Source of the DNA: Streptomyces spinoverrucosus
GTDB taxonomy: Bacteria > Actinomycetota > Actinomycetes > Streptomycetales > Streptomycetaceae
Assembly: GCF_006539505.1 (NCBI RefSeq)
Contig: NZ_BJND01000023.1
Coordinates: forward strand, 1-64,000
Direction: 5' to 3'
DNA length: 64,000 bases
This document shows positions 51,152-58,559 of this stretch, piece by piece. Under the pieces are notes generated by a model, which saw nothing but the letters and a program-made list of their open reading frames with translations, was not told the origin of the DNA and did no database searches. Each line of letters begins with the position of its first letter. Within the stretch, counting starts at the first letter, position 1. The translations under genes were made by a program, and so were the position numbers.

Positions 51152-53550
51152 GATCCAGACGCAGAACCGCACTGCTGGCGGTCGCCGGCCTCGCCGGCGG
51201 CCTGCTTCTGACCGCACCCCAGCCCGCCTCCGCCGCCAACCTCATCAAGAACCCCGGCTTCGAGACGGCCGGTACCGGCGACATGCCGTACTGCTGGTCG
51301 AAGTCCGGCTGGGGGGACAACGACTTCACCTACGAGACGGTCGCCGACGCCCACTCCGGCAGCAAGGCCATGAAGGTCGAGCTCACCCGCCGCGTCGACG
51401 GCGACCGCAAGGCCCTGATCACCGAGTCCGCCGACTGCGCGCCGGTGGTCACGCCCGGCAAGCAGTACGACCTGTCGCTCTGGTACAAGACGACCACGCC
51501 GGACGCCAACATCACCCTGTTCCGGCACGACGCCACGGCCGGCTGGCAGTACTGGACCGACCTCAAGACGCTGGAGATGGCGGGCGCCTGGACCGAGGCC
51601 GCGGTCCGCACCCCGGAGGTCCCGGCCGGCACCGACCGCATCTCCTGGGGCGTCTCGGTCTACGGCACCGGCTCCGCGACCACCGACGACTACACCATGG
51701 AACAGGTCGCCGACCCGATCCCGGAGCCGGAGTGCACGGGCACGGCGGAGGAGTGCGCCAACGGCAAGTGGGAGGTGCTGCCCGCGCAGAACCCGGTCCG
51801 CTCGATGCACTCCGTCGTGCTGCACAACGGCAAGGTGCTGCTGATCGCGGGCTCCGGCAACGACCCCGAGATGTTCGAGGCGGGCACGTTCACCTCCGCG
51901 GTCTACGACCCGCAGAACGGCACGTACAAGGTCATCCCCACGCCGGACGACATGTTCTGCGCCGGGCACGTCCAGCTCCAGGACGGCCGGGTGCTGATCA
52001 TGAGCGGCAACAAGGGCTATCCGTCGGCGGACGGCACGATCGGCTACCAGGGGTACAAGGACTCGTACATCTTCGACCCGGCGACCGAGACGTACATCAA
52101 GACGAACGACATGAACGACGGGCACTGGTACCCGTCGGCGACGATCCTCGGCAACGGTGACGTGATCTCCTTCGGCGGGCTGAAGGAGGACTCCACCGGG
52201 TCGGTGACCGCCGAGCTGTTCTCCGAGGCCGAGCAGCAGTGGCAGCCGCTGTGGAAGGTCAACCAGACCTGGTCCTACTGGGGCCTGTACCCGTCGATGA
52301 TCCTGATGCAGGACGGCCGCCTCTTCTACTCCGGCAGCCATGTCTTCGGCAACAACATCCCCGGCACCGGCTCGGCGATCTACGACTACGACGCCAACAC
52401 CGTCACCCAGGTGCCCGGCCTGCAGAACAAGGACGAGCGGGACCAGTCGGCGAGCGTGCTGCTGCCCCCGGCGCAGGACCAGAAGGTCCTCACCATCGGC
52501 GGCGGCAATATCGACTCCAACCCGGAGGCGAACCGCCTCACCGACGTCATCGACCTCAAGGAGCCGAACCCGACGTACGTCGCCGGACCGCCGATCCCGC
52601 AGGGCACGGTCGACCTCGGCAACGGGCCCGTCCCGCAGACCGGTGACCAGGGCAAGATGTACGTCTCCGCGGTGCTGCTGCCCGACGGCAAGGTCCTGGA
52701 GACCGGCGGCGCCCTGCACAACCGCGCCAACCCGGTCTTCGAGTCGTCGATCTACGACCCGGCCACCAACACCTTCGACCCGGTGGCCGCCGACCCCGAG
52801 GCCCGCGGCTACCACTCCTCGGCGTTCCTGCTGCCCGACGGCCGGGTGATGACCACCGGCGACAACCCGGGCAACGGCTCCTGGAACCACAACGTGTCGA
52901 TCTACACCCCGCCGTATCTGCTCAAGGGCGAACGCCCGACGATCACGTCGGTGATCGACACGGAATGGAACTACGGCGACACCCAGCGGATCACGGTCGA
53001 CCGCCCGATCGCGAAGGCCGAGCTGATCCGCCCGGCGGCGGTGACGCACTCCTCCGACCCGAACCAGCGGTTCGTGGACCTGCCGCTGAGCGTGGACGGC
53101 AACAACATCGACCTCAACGTCACGAGCAACCCCAACCTGGCCCCGCCCGGCTGGTACATGCTCTTCGCGGTCGACGCCAACGGCGTGCCGTCCGTGGCCA
53201 AGTGGGTGCACCTGTCGGGCCCGCAGGCCCTGAAGGCCACCGACGCCTCCGCACACGTCCACTCCTTCGCCGACGACCTGTCCGGCAAGGTGACCAAGCC
53301 GGGCAAGAAGCGGGCCTCGCAGCAGGTCCCCACCACCGTCTCCGGCTGCGACCGCCACTACGGCTCCGCCAACGTCTGCGTGCCGACCACCTTCCCGGCG
53401 GACGTGAAGAAGACGACGGCGGCCCGCTGCACCTGGCTCAAACAGCACGACTACGGCCGCCTGAAGGTCAACGGCAAGGACGACCCACTCCGCCTCGACC
53501 CGAACAAGGACGGCGTGGCCTGCGGAAAGGGTGATGTGCGCCGGCGTTAG
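51148..53550 (+). CDS. Secreted copper-radical oxidase (galactose/glyoxal oxidase family) with CBM and Excalibur-like tail
   Basis: An 800-aa protein starting with ATG in a 4-nt overlap (ATGA). The layout is a signal peptide (RSRRRTALLAVAGLAGGLLL, ending near ASA), a carbohydrate-binding module at about residues 32-190 (NLIKNPGFETAGTGDMPYCW), a seven-bladed Kelch-type oxidase core and a DUF1929-type C-terminal domain. Active-site residues are all present: Cys271 (FCAGH) and Tyr328 (HWYPSA), which should form the Cys-Tyr cofactor, plus Tyr555-His556 (RGYHSS) and His634 (VTHSSDPNQR) as copper ligands. The last ~65 residues have paired Cys and an Excalibur-like DPNKDGVACGKG. It should oxidise a sugar or aldehyde and make hydrogen peroxide outside the cell. 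Confidence 0.93.
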   Translation: MRSRRRTALLAVAGLAGGLLLTAPQPASAANLIKNPGFETAGTGDMPYCWSKSGWGDNDFTYETVADAHSGSKAMKVELTRRVDGDRKALITESADCAPVVTPGKQYDLSLWYKTTTPDANITLFRHDATAGWQYWTDLKTLEMAGAWTEAAVRTPEVPAGTDRISWGVSVYGTGSATTDDYTMEQVADPIPEPECTGTAEECANGKWEVLPAQNPVRSMHSVVLHNGKVLLIAGSGNDPEMFEAGTFTSAVYDPQNGTYKVIPTPDDMFCAGHVQLQDGRVLIMSGNKGYPSADGTIGYQGYKDSYIFDPATETYIKTNDMNDGHWYPSATILGNGDVISFGGLKEDSTGSVTAELFSEAEQQWQPLWKVNQTWSYWGLYPSMILMQDGRLFYSGSHVFGNNIPGTGSAIYDYDANTVTQVPGLQNKDERDQSASVLLPPAQDQKVLTIGGGNIDSNPEANRLTDVIDLKEPNPTYVAGPPIPQGTVDLGNGPVPQTGDQGKMYVSAVLLPDGKVLETGGALHNRANPVFESSIYDPATNTFDPVAADPEARGYHSSAFLLPDGRVMTTGDNPGNGSWNHNVSIYTPPYLLKGERPTITSVIDTEWNYGDTQRITVDRPIAKAELIRPAAVTHSSDPNQRFVDLPLSVDGNNIDLNVTSNPNLAPPGWYMLFAVDANGVPSVAKWVHLSGPQALKATDASAHVHSFADDLSGKVTKPGKKRASQQVPTTVSGCDRHYGSANVCVPTTFPADVKKTTAARCTWLKQHDYGRLKVNGKDDPLRLDPNKDGVACGKGDVRRR

Positions 53551-54278
53551 CCCCGGCCCGGGAACTCGGTGAGGGCGCGCTCCACGATGGCCACCAGCTG
53601 TTCGTGGTGTGCGCCCTTCCAGTACGCCCGGCCGCACTCACGGCACTGTGCGAAGACGTCGTACGACCGCTGTGTGCCGCCTTTCAGCTGCTGCGCCACC
53701 TCGTCCTTGGTGGCGTCCCGGAGCAGGCCGTTGCAGGCGGTGCACCGGGTCCAGGGGTGCAGTTCGGGGGAGAACCGGTCGAGGACGTCGCGGAGTTGGT
53801 CGTCGGGGCGGGTGCTGTAGACGAAGGCGCCGGCCCACAGTTCGCGGCGGCGCAGCAGGCCCCGGTCGCGGCTGAGCATGACGCGCCGCTCGGCGGCCGA
53901 GCGGGCGGCCAGGGCCGGGTCGCCGATGTCCGTGGACTCGTAGGCCGTGTCCACGCCGAGCAGGCGCAGCCGGCGGGCGAGGGTGCCGAGGTGGACGTCG
54001 AGGAGGAACCGCAGCGGGGCGCCGGGGACGCGCTGCGGGCGCTCGACCGCGCGGACGCTGACCGTCTCGCCGTCCTTCGGGATGTGCGCCGGCGGCACCT
54101 GGCGGCCGTCCACGACGAGCGCGCCGACCTCGGTGAGCGGGACGCCGAGGGACTCGACGACATGGCCGAGCGTGGAGACCCCGTCCGTGCTGAGCGCGGT
54201 GGCGCCGCGCCGCCGGCCGTGCGGGACGAACAGGTGCAGGTCGGTGGCGAACTGGACGTGGATCTCGGGTCGGTTCAC
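53547..54278 (-). CDS. Mut7-C RNase-domain protein with N-terminal ubiquitin-like domain
   Basis: A 243-aa protein. Residues 1-85 form a MoaD/ThiS-like beta-grasp (DLHLFVPHGRRRGATALSTD, KDGETVSVRAV). Residues about 88-190 form the Mut7-C PIN-like domain (LRFLLDVHLGTLARRLRLLG, STDIGDPALAARSAAERRVM LSRDRGLLRR, D-motifs in LLDVHL and SRDRG). A zinc ribbon (TRCTACNGLL, FAQCRECGRAYWKG, two CxxC) ends it. PIN-type nucleases cut RNA; the function in bacteria is unproven. The GTG start overlaps the TetR stop (GTGA). The 3' end overlaps the convergent oxidase gene by 4 bp. Confidence 0.9.
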   Translation of the reverse strand: MNRPEIHVQFATDLHLFVPHGRRRGATALSTDGVSTLGHVVESLGVPLTEVGALVVDGRQVPPAHIPKDGETVSVRAVERPQRVPGAPLRFLLDVHLGTLARRLRLLGVDTAYESTDIGDPALAARSAAERRVMLSRDRGLLRRRELWAGAFVYSTRPDDQLRDVLDRFSPELHPWTRCTACNGLLRDATKDEVAQQLKGGTQRSYDVFAQCRECGRAYWKGAHHEQLVAIVERALTEFPGRG

Positions 54279-54868
54279 GGGATCAGGATGTCAGGCGGGC
54301 GCTCGTAGATGGTCAGGGCCCGGTCGACGAGGTCCGCGAGGTCGTCCCGGAAGCCGGTGCGGGCCCAGTACTGGGACACCTCCATCAGCCCGCCGATCAG
54401 GGACATCGCGAAGACCCGCACCTCCAGGCTCTGCGGGTCCCGGCCGGTGCGCTCGCCGATGGCCTCGGCCAGCACGTGCCCGGTCTGCGACATGCTCTCC
54501 ATCATCCGGGACCGCACCGCCGGAACCTCCGCCAGCAGCCGGCACCGCAGCCGGGTGACCTCGCGCGCCTCGCCGGTGCCGAGGCCGACGATGGCCTTGT
54601 GCATGACCTGCCGCAGCGACTGAAGCCAGGGCTCGTCCGCCGGACGGGACCGGAGCTCCTCCAGCAGCAGGGCGTCGTGCTCGTCCGCGAGGACGATGTC
54701 CTCCTTGGTGGGGAAGTAGCGGAACACGGTCGACGGCGACACCTCGGCGCGGTCGGCGATCTGCTCGATCGTCGTGGCGTCGTACCCCTGCTCCTCGATC
54801 AGTGCGTAGGTGGCGGTGCGGATCGCCTCCCGCGTCTTGATCTTCTTCCGCTCCCGGAGTCCAGTCAT
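54275..54868 (-). CDS. TetR-family transcriptional regulator
   Basis: A 197-aa protein. The N-terminal HTH is typical (RKKIKTREAIRTATYALIEE QGYDATTIEQIADRAEVSPS TVFRYFPTKEDIVL). The remainder is a helical ligand/dimer domain (LVGLGTGEAREVTRLRCRLL, MSLIGGLMEVSQYWARTGF). The promoter (TATCAT, 6 nt before the ATG) overlaps an imperfect palindrome TGATAGTGGCTCTCA at 54876-54890, the likely auto-operator. It lies between the hemolysin III and Mut7-C genes and its stop overlaps the Mut7-C start by 4 nt, so they form a transcription unit. Confidence 0.92.
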   Translation of the reverse strand: MTGLRERKKIKTREAIRTATYALIEEQGYDATTIEQIADRAEVSPSTVFRYFPTKEDIVLADEHDALLLEELRSRPADEPWLQSLRQVMHKAIVGLGTGEAREVTRLRCRLLAEVPAVRSRMMESMSQTGHVLAEAIGERTGRDPQSLEVRVFAMSLIGGLMEVSQYWARTGFRDDLADLVDRALTIYERPPDILIP

Positions 54869-54875
54869 AAGAAAA

Positions 54876-54890
54876 TGATAGTGGCTCTCA
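54876..54890. promoter_or_regulatory. Palindrome in the TetR gene promoter
   Basis: TGATAGTGGCTCTCA is symmetrical at 5 of 7 base pairs around a central G. It overlaps the minus-strand -10 TATCAT, which ends 6 nt before the TetR start. Classic position for an autorepressor. Confidence 0.55.
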
Positions 54891-54904
54891 AAGGAGACCA
54901 GCTG

Positions 54905-55618
54905 TCATGCGTGCTGGTACGCCACCAGCGAGATCCCCACGTAGTGCACGACGAACGCCGCCAGTGTGAACGAGTGGAACACCTCGTGGAAGCCGAACCA
55001 GCGCGGTGACGGGTTCGGTCGCTTGATGCCGTAGACGACCCCGCCCGCGCTGTAGAGCACCCCGCCGACGATCACCAGGACCAGCACCGCGATACCGCCG
55101 GTGCGCAGGAAGTCGGGCAGGAAGAAGACCGCCGCCCAGCCCATCGCGATGTAACAGGGCGTGTACAGCCAGCGCGGGGCGCCGACCCAGAAGACGCGGA
55201 AGACGATGCCCGCCAGCGCCGCAGCCCAGATCCCCCACAGCAGCCAGCGGCCCGTGCTGCCCGGCAGGAGCAGCAGGGTCAGCGGGGTGTAGGTGCCGGC
55301 GATGATCAGGAAGATGTTGGAGTGGTCCAGGCGGCGCAGTACGCCGTCCATCCGCGGACTCCAGGTGCCCCGGTGGTACAGCGCGCTCACGCCGAACAGC
55401 AGGCAGGCCGTGAGGGCGTAGATCCCGCAGGCTATGCGGCCGCGCGCCGAGTCCGCGAGGGCGGTCAGTGTCAGGCCCGCGACCAGCACCGCCGGGAACA
55501 TGCCGAGATGCAGCCAGCCGCGGAGCTTGGGCTTGATCGGGTGCGGCAGGGAGAGCGCGCTGGAGATCCGGTCGGCGACCGGCGAGTCCTTGGGCGCGTC
55601 GGAGGCGGACGCAGTCAT
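54905..55618 (-). CDS. Hemolysin III/TrhA (PAQR-like) membrane protein
   Basis: A 237-aa protein with seven membrane segments. Signature residues of the family are visible: HLGMFPAVLVAGLTLTAL; ACLLFGVSALYHRGTWSP (the conserved S-A-L-Y-H) and LDHSNIFLIIAGTYTPL (D-H-S, T-Y-T-P); GFHEVFHSFTLAAFVVHYVG near the C-terminus (H-x-x-x-H). These His/Asp/Ser residues match the zinc-dependent PAQR/alkaline-ceramidase fold. TACGAT ends 7 nt before ATG 55618, so that start is preferred over 55627. The TetR gene follows 36 bp downstream. Confidence 0.9.
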   Translation of the reverse strand: MTASASDAPKDSPVADRISSALSLPHPIKPKLRGWLHLGMFPAVLVAGLTLTALADSARGRIACGIYALTACLLFGVSALYHRGTWSPRMDGVLRRLDHSNIFLIIAGTYTPLTLLLLPGSTGRWLLWGIWAAALAGIVFRVFWVGAPRWLYTPCYIAMGWAAVFFLPDFLRTGGIAVLVLVIVGGVLYSAGGVVYGIKRPNPSPRWFGFHEVFHSFTLAAFVVHYVGISLVAYQHA

Positions 55619-55957
55619 GTGCCGCATCGTACCTACGGAACCGTAAGTGACGGGTCAGTGCGCCGAGGGTAGTGGTCATCGTCTCACGGCAGTTGGAGCC
55701 CTTCAGGCGGCGCTCGCGCACCTCAAGAGACGGTCATCCGAACCCAACGTGCATGTAAAGAAACAAATGGGAACACAGAGGTGGTGGCCTTCCTCACGCC
55801 GCTCAGGTGGGCGGCCCTCTGGACAAATGGGCGGTCACCTCGGATGATCAAATGAGTGCGGTCGACACCGGATGAGCGCCAAAGGGAGTAAGCGAAGCAT
55901 CCGGGTCGCGGCCCCCACGGGGCAGACAGACAAAAAATCCCTCATTTAGGAGCGATC
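55619..55957. other. Divergent regulatory region between hemolysin III and pckA genes
   Basis: 339 bp without a gene. It holds the leaderless-type -10 TACGAT (minus strand) for hemolysin III and the palindrome at 55631-55648. It also holds a candidate pckA promoter: TGGACA (55820-55825), 17 bp, GATGAT (55843-55848). No other structure stands out. Confidence 0.55.
55631..55648. promoter_or_regulatory. Operator-like palindrome in the hemolysin III promoter
   Basis: ACCTACGGAACCGTAAGT has perfect TACGG/CCGTA arms around AA and extends to AC..GT with one mismatch. It lies between the likely -35 and -10 of the hemolysin III gene, where the nearby TetR protein could bind. Confidence 0.55.
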
Positions 55958-57784
55958 GTGGCGCGAGACATCGCGGCTCCCCCCAGTACCGTCCCGACCA
56001 ACCACCAGGAGCTCGTCTCCTGGGTCAACGAGATCGCCGAACTGACCCAGCCGGACAACGTGGTCTGGTGCGACGGATCCGAGGCCGAGTACGAGCGACT
56101 GTGCGGAGAGCTCGTCGAGAAGGGCACCTTCCGGAAACTCGACCCGATCAAGCGCCCCAACTCCTACTACGCGGCGTCCGACCCGACGGACGTCGCCCGC
56201 GTCGAGGACCGGACGTTCATCTGCTCCGAGAAGGAGCAGGACGCCGGCCCGACCAACCACTGGAAGGACCCCGCCGAGATGCGGGAGATCTTCACCGGTG
56301 ACAAGGGCCTGTTCCGCGGCTCGATGCGGGGCCGCACCATGTACGTCGTGCCCTTCTGCATGGGCCCGCTCGGCTCCTCGCTGTCCGCGATCGGCGTCGA
56401 GATCACCGACTCGGCGTACGTCGCCGTGTCCATGCGCACCATGACGCGTATGGGTCAGCAGGTCCTCGACGAGCTCGGCTCCGAGGGCTTCTTCGTGCGA
56501 GCCGTGCACTCGCTCGGAGCCCCGCTGGAGCCGGGCCAGCAGGACGTCCCCTGGCCCTGCAACCAGACCAAGTACATCTCCCACTTCCCGGAGACCCGCG
56601 AGATCTGGTCCTACGGCTCCGGCTACGGCGGCAACGCCCTGCTGGGCAAGAAGTGCTACGCCCTGCGCATCGCCTCCGTGATGGCCCGCGACGAGGGCTG
56701 GCTGGCCGAGCACATGCTGGTCCTCAAGCTCACCCCGCCGCAGGGCGAGCCCAAGTACGTCGCCGCCGCCTTCCCGAGCGCCTGCGGCAAGACCAACCTC
56801 GCCATGCTGGAGCCCACGATCTCCGGCTGGACGGTCGAGACGATCGGCGACGACATCGCCTGGATGCGCTTCGGCGAGGACGGCCGTCTGTACGCCATCA
56901 ACCCCGAGGCCGGTTTCTTCGGCGTCGCGCCCGGCACCGGTGAGCACACCAACGCCAACGCGATGAAGACGCTGTGGGGCAACTCGGTCTTCACCAACGT
57001 CGCCCTCACCGACGACAACGACGTCTGGTGGGAGGGCATGACGGAGGAGACCCCGGCCCACCTCACCGACTGGAAGGGCAACGACTGGACGCCCGAGTCG
57101 GGCACCCCGGCCGCCCACCCCAACGCCCGCTTCACGGTCCCGGCCGCGCAGTGCCCGATCATCGCGCCCGAGTGGGAGGACCCCAAGGGCGTGCCGATCT
57201 CCGCGATCCTCTTCGGCGGGCGGCGCGCCACCGCCGTACCGCTGGTGACGGAGTCCTTCGACTGGAACCACGGCGTGTTCCTCGGCGCGAACGTGGCGTC
57301 CGAGAAGACCGCCGCGGCCGAGGGCAAGGTCGGCGAGCTGCGCCGCGACCCGTTCGCGATGCTGCCGTTCTGTGGCTACAACATGGGCGACTACATGGGC
57401 CACTGGGTGGACGTCGCCAAGGACAAGGACCCGCGGAAGCTCCCGAAGATCTACTACGTCAACTGGTTCCGCAAGAACGACGAGGGCGCGTTCGTCTGGC
57501 CCGGCTTCGGCGAGAACGGCCGCGTCCTGAAGTGGATCGTGGAGCGGCTGGAGGGCAAGGCGGAGGGCGTCGAGACTCCGATCGGCATCGTGCCGAGCAA
57601 GGAGGCCCTCGACACCGACGGCCTGGACCTGGCCGACGAGGAGCTGGACTTCCTGCTCACCGTCGACAAGGAGGTGTGGCGCGAGGAGGCCGCGCTGGTT
57701 CCCGAGCACCTCAACACCTTCGGTGATCACACGCCGAAGGAGCTGTGGGACGAGTACCGGGCGCTGGTGGAGCGGCTGGGCTGA
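55958..57784 (+). CDS. pckA: Phosphoenolpyruvate carboxykinase (GTP)
   Basis: A 608-aa protein of the GTP-dependent class. The kinase-1 P-loop is [14 protein letters not shown] (Cys276-Gly-Lys278-Thr), with the metal/second motif in [14 protein letters not shown] and [40 protein letters not shown] and [13 protein letters not shown] complete the family pattern. It converts oxaloacetate and GTP to phosphoenolpyruvate, the entry step of gluconeogenesis. GTG 55958 is used with GGAGCGATC just upstream. A possible promoter lies at 55820-55848 and a 13-bp hairpin follows the stop. Confidence 0.97.
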   Translation: MARDIAAPPSTVPTNHQELVSWVNEIAELTQPDNVVWCDGSEAEYERLCGELVEKGTFRKLDPIKRPNSYYAASDPTDVARVEDRTFICSEKEQDAGPTNHWKDPAEMREIFTGDKGLFRGSMRGRTMYVVPFCMGPLGSSLSAIGVEITDSAYVAVSMRTMTRMGQQVLDELGSEGFFVRAVHSLGAPLEPGQQDVPWPCNQTKYISHFPETREIWSYGSGYGGNALLGKKCYALRIASVMARDEGWLAEHMLVLKLTPPQGEPKYVAAAFPSACGKTNLAMLEPTISGWTVETIGDDIAWMRFGEDGRLYAINPEAGFFGVAPGTGEHTNANAMKTLWGNSVFTNVALTDDNDVWWEGMTEETPAHLTDWKGNDWTPESGTPAAHPNARFTVPAAQCPIIAPEWEDPKGVPISAILFGGRRATAVPLVTESFDWNHGVFLGANVASEKTAAAEGKVGELRRDPFAMLPFCGYNMGDYMGHWVDVAKDKDPRKLPKIYYVNWFRKNDEGAFVWPGFGENGRVLKWIVERLEGKAEGVETPIGIVPSKEALDTDGLDLADEELDFLLTVDKEVWREEAALVPEHLNTFGDHTPKELWDEYRALVERLG

Positions 57785-57863
57785 CGCCCCCCAAGGACGC
57801 CGCGGTCGGCTCCGATCGTGCCCTGACCAGCAACATCGTCACGGCCGACCGTGGTGAGGTTTT

Positions 57864-57895
57864 GAAGGCCACGCACAATGGGGTGCGTGGCCTTC
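57864..57895 (+). terminator. Hairpin terminator of pckA
   Basis: GAAGGCCACGCAC - AATGGG - GTGCGTGGCCTTC forms a perfect 13-bp stem, 80 bp after the stop. Confidence 0.85.
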
Positions 57896-57920
57896 GCCGT
57901 TGGCGGGTGCGGGTTCGTGG

Positions 57921-57950
57921 GGGCTGGTCGCGCAGTTCCCCGCGCCCCTA
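57921..57950 (+). repeat. Streptomyces dispersed intergenic repeat, copy 1
   Basis: GGGCTGGTCGCGCAGTTCCC, followed by CGCGCCCCT. The same sequence, inverted, occurs at 62476-62503 with one or two changes. I recognise it as a widely scattered intergenic element of Streptomyces. Here the stop codon TAG (57950-57948) of the minus-strand membrane protein gene lies within its edge. Confidence 0.75.
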
Positions 57951-58559
57951 GGGGCGTTGCTCTGAGCGGTCTTCCAAGTAGCGGGTGTGGGATTCCTGGC
58001 GGCGGGCCTCCGTCTCCCTGAGGTCCGTTGCCAGGCGTTCTGCCTCCTCGTGCAGCAGTGCCAGTTGCCGTTCCAGATGGCGCTCCGGTGGCTCCTGCCC
58101 CGGCGTCATCCGGTGCCACCATCGGGTGCGTACGAAGGTGTCGACGGCCTCGGGAATGTCCTGCCGTACCGCCCGCGACAGGGCGTGCACGCCCTCCGGG
58201 TCCTGGGCCAGTACCTCGGCGACCCAGCCCGGTTCCAGCAACGCGGCGAGCAGGTCGGTGAGCTCCGTCAGGCGCCCGGATACGGCGGGCGGCAGTTCCA
58301 CGTCCGTGAGGTAGGTGCCCAGCCGCTCGAAGTCGCCGCGCAGTTCGCCGAGTTGGGCGGATGGATCCGGGAAGTCGGGCAGTGCTGGACGCTCCGGCGG
58401 TGCGATGAGTGCGCCCGCCCCGTACAGACCGGCGACGACGACTGGCCAGTACGGGCCCGCCACGCCCGTGAACGTCAGCACCAGCCCGAGCAGTCCGCAG
58501 GCGCAGCCGGTGAGGTTCTTGCGGGACTCCAGGTACGTCAGTGCCTTACTGGTAGCCAC
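57948..58559 (-). CDS. Membrane protein with cytoplasmic coiled coil, last gene of the TelA operon
   Basis: A 203-aa protein. Two hydrophobic segments near the N-terminus (LTGCACGLLGLVLTFTGVAG, YWPVVVAGLYGAGALIA) are followed by a polar, helical region and a C-terminal coiled coil (HLERQLALLHEEAERLATDL RETEARRQ). The start lies 14 bp inside the 3' end of the VWA lipoprotein gene, so they are co-translated. No domain is recognised. The stop falls in a dispersed repeat. Confidence 0.82.
   Translation of the reverse strand: MATSKALTYLESRKNLTGCACGLLGLVLTFTGVAGPYWPVVVAGLYGAGALIAPPERPALPDFPDPSAQLGELRGDFERLGTYLTDVELPPAVSGRLTELTDLLAALLEPGWVAEVLAQDPEGVHALSRAVRQDIPEAVDTFVRTRWWHRMTPGQEPPERHLERQLALLHEEAERLATDLRETEARRQESHTRYLEDRSEQRP

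Noticed and set aside
51124..53637. 837-codon minus-strand open frame
   Set aside because: It is antisense to the copper-radical oxidase, whose active-site residues are all conserved.
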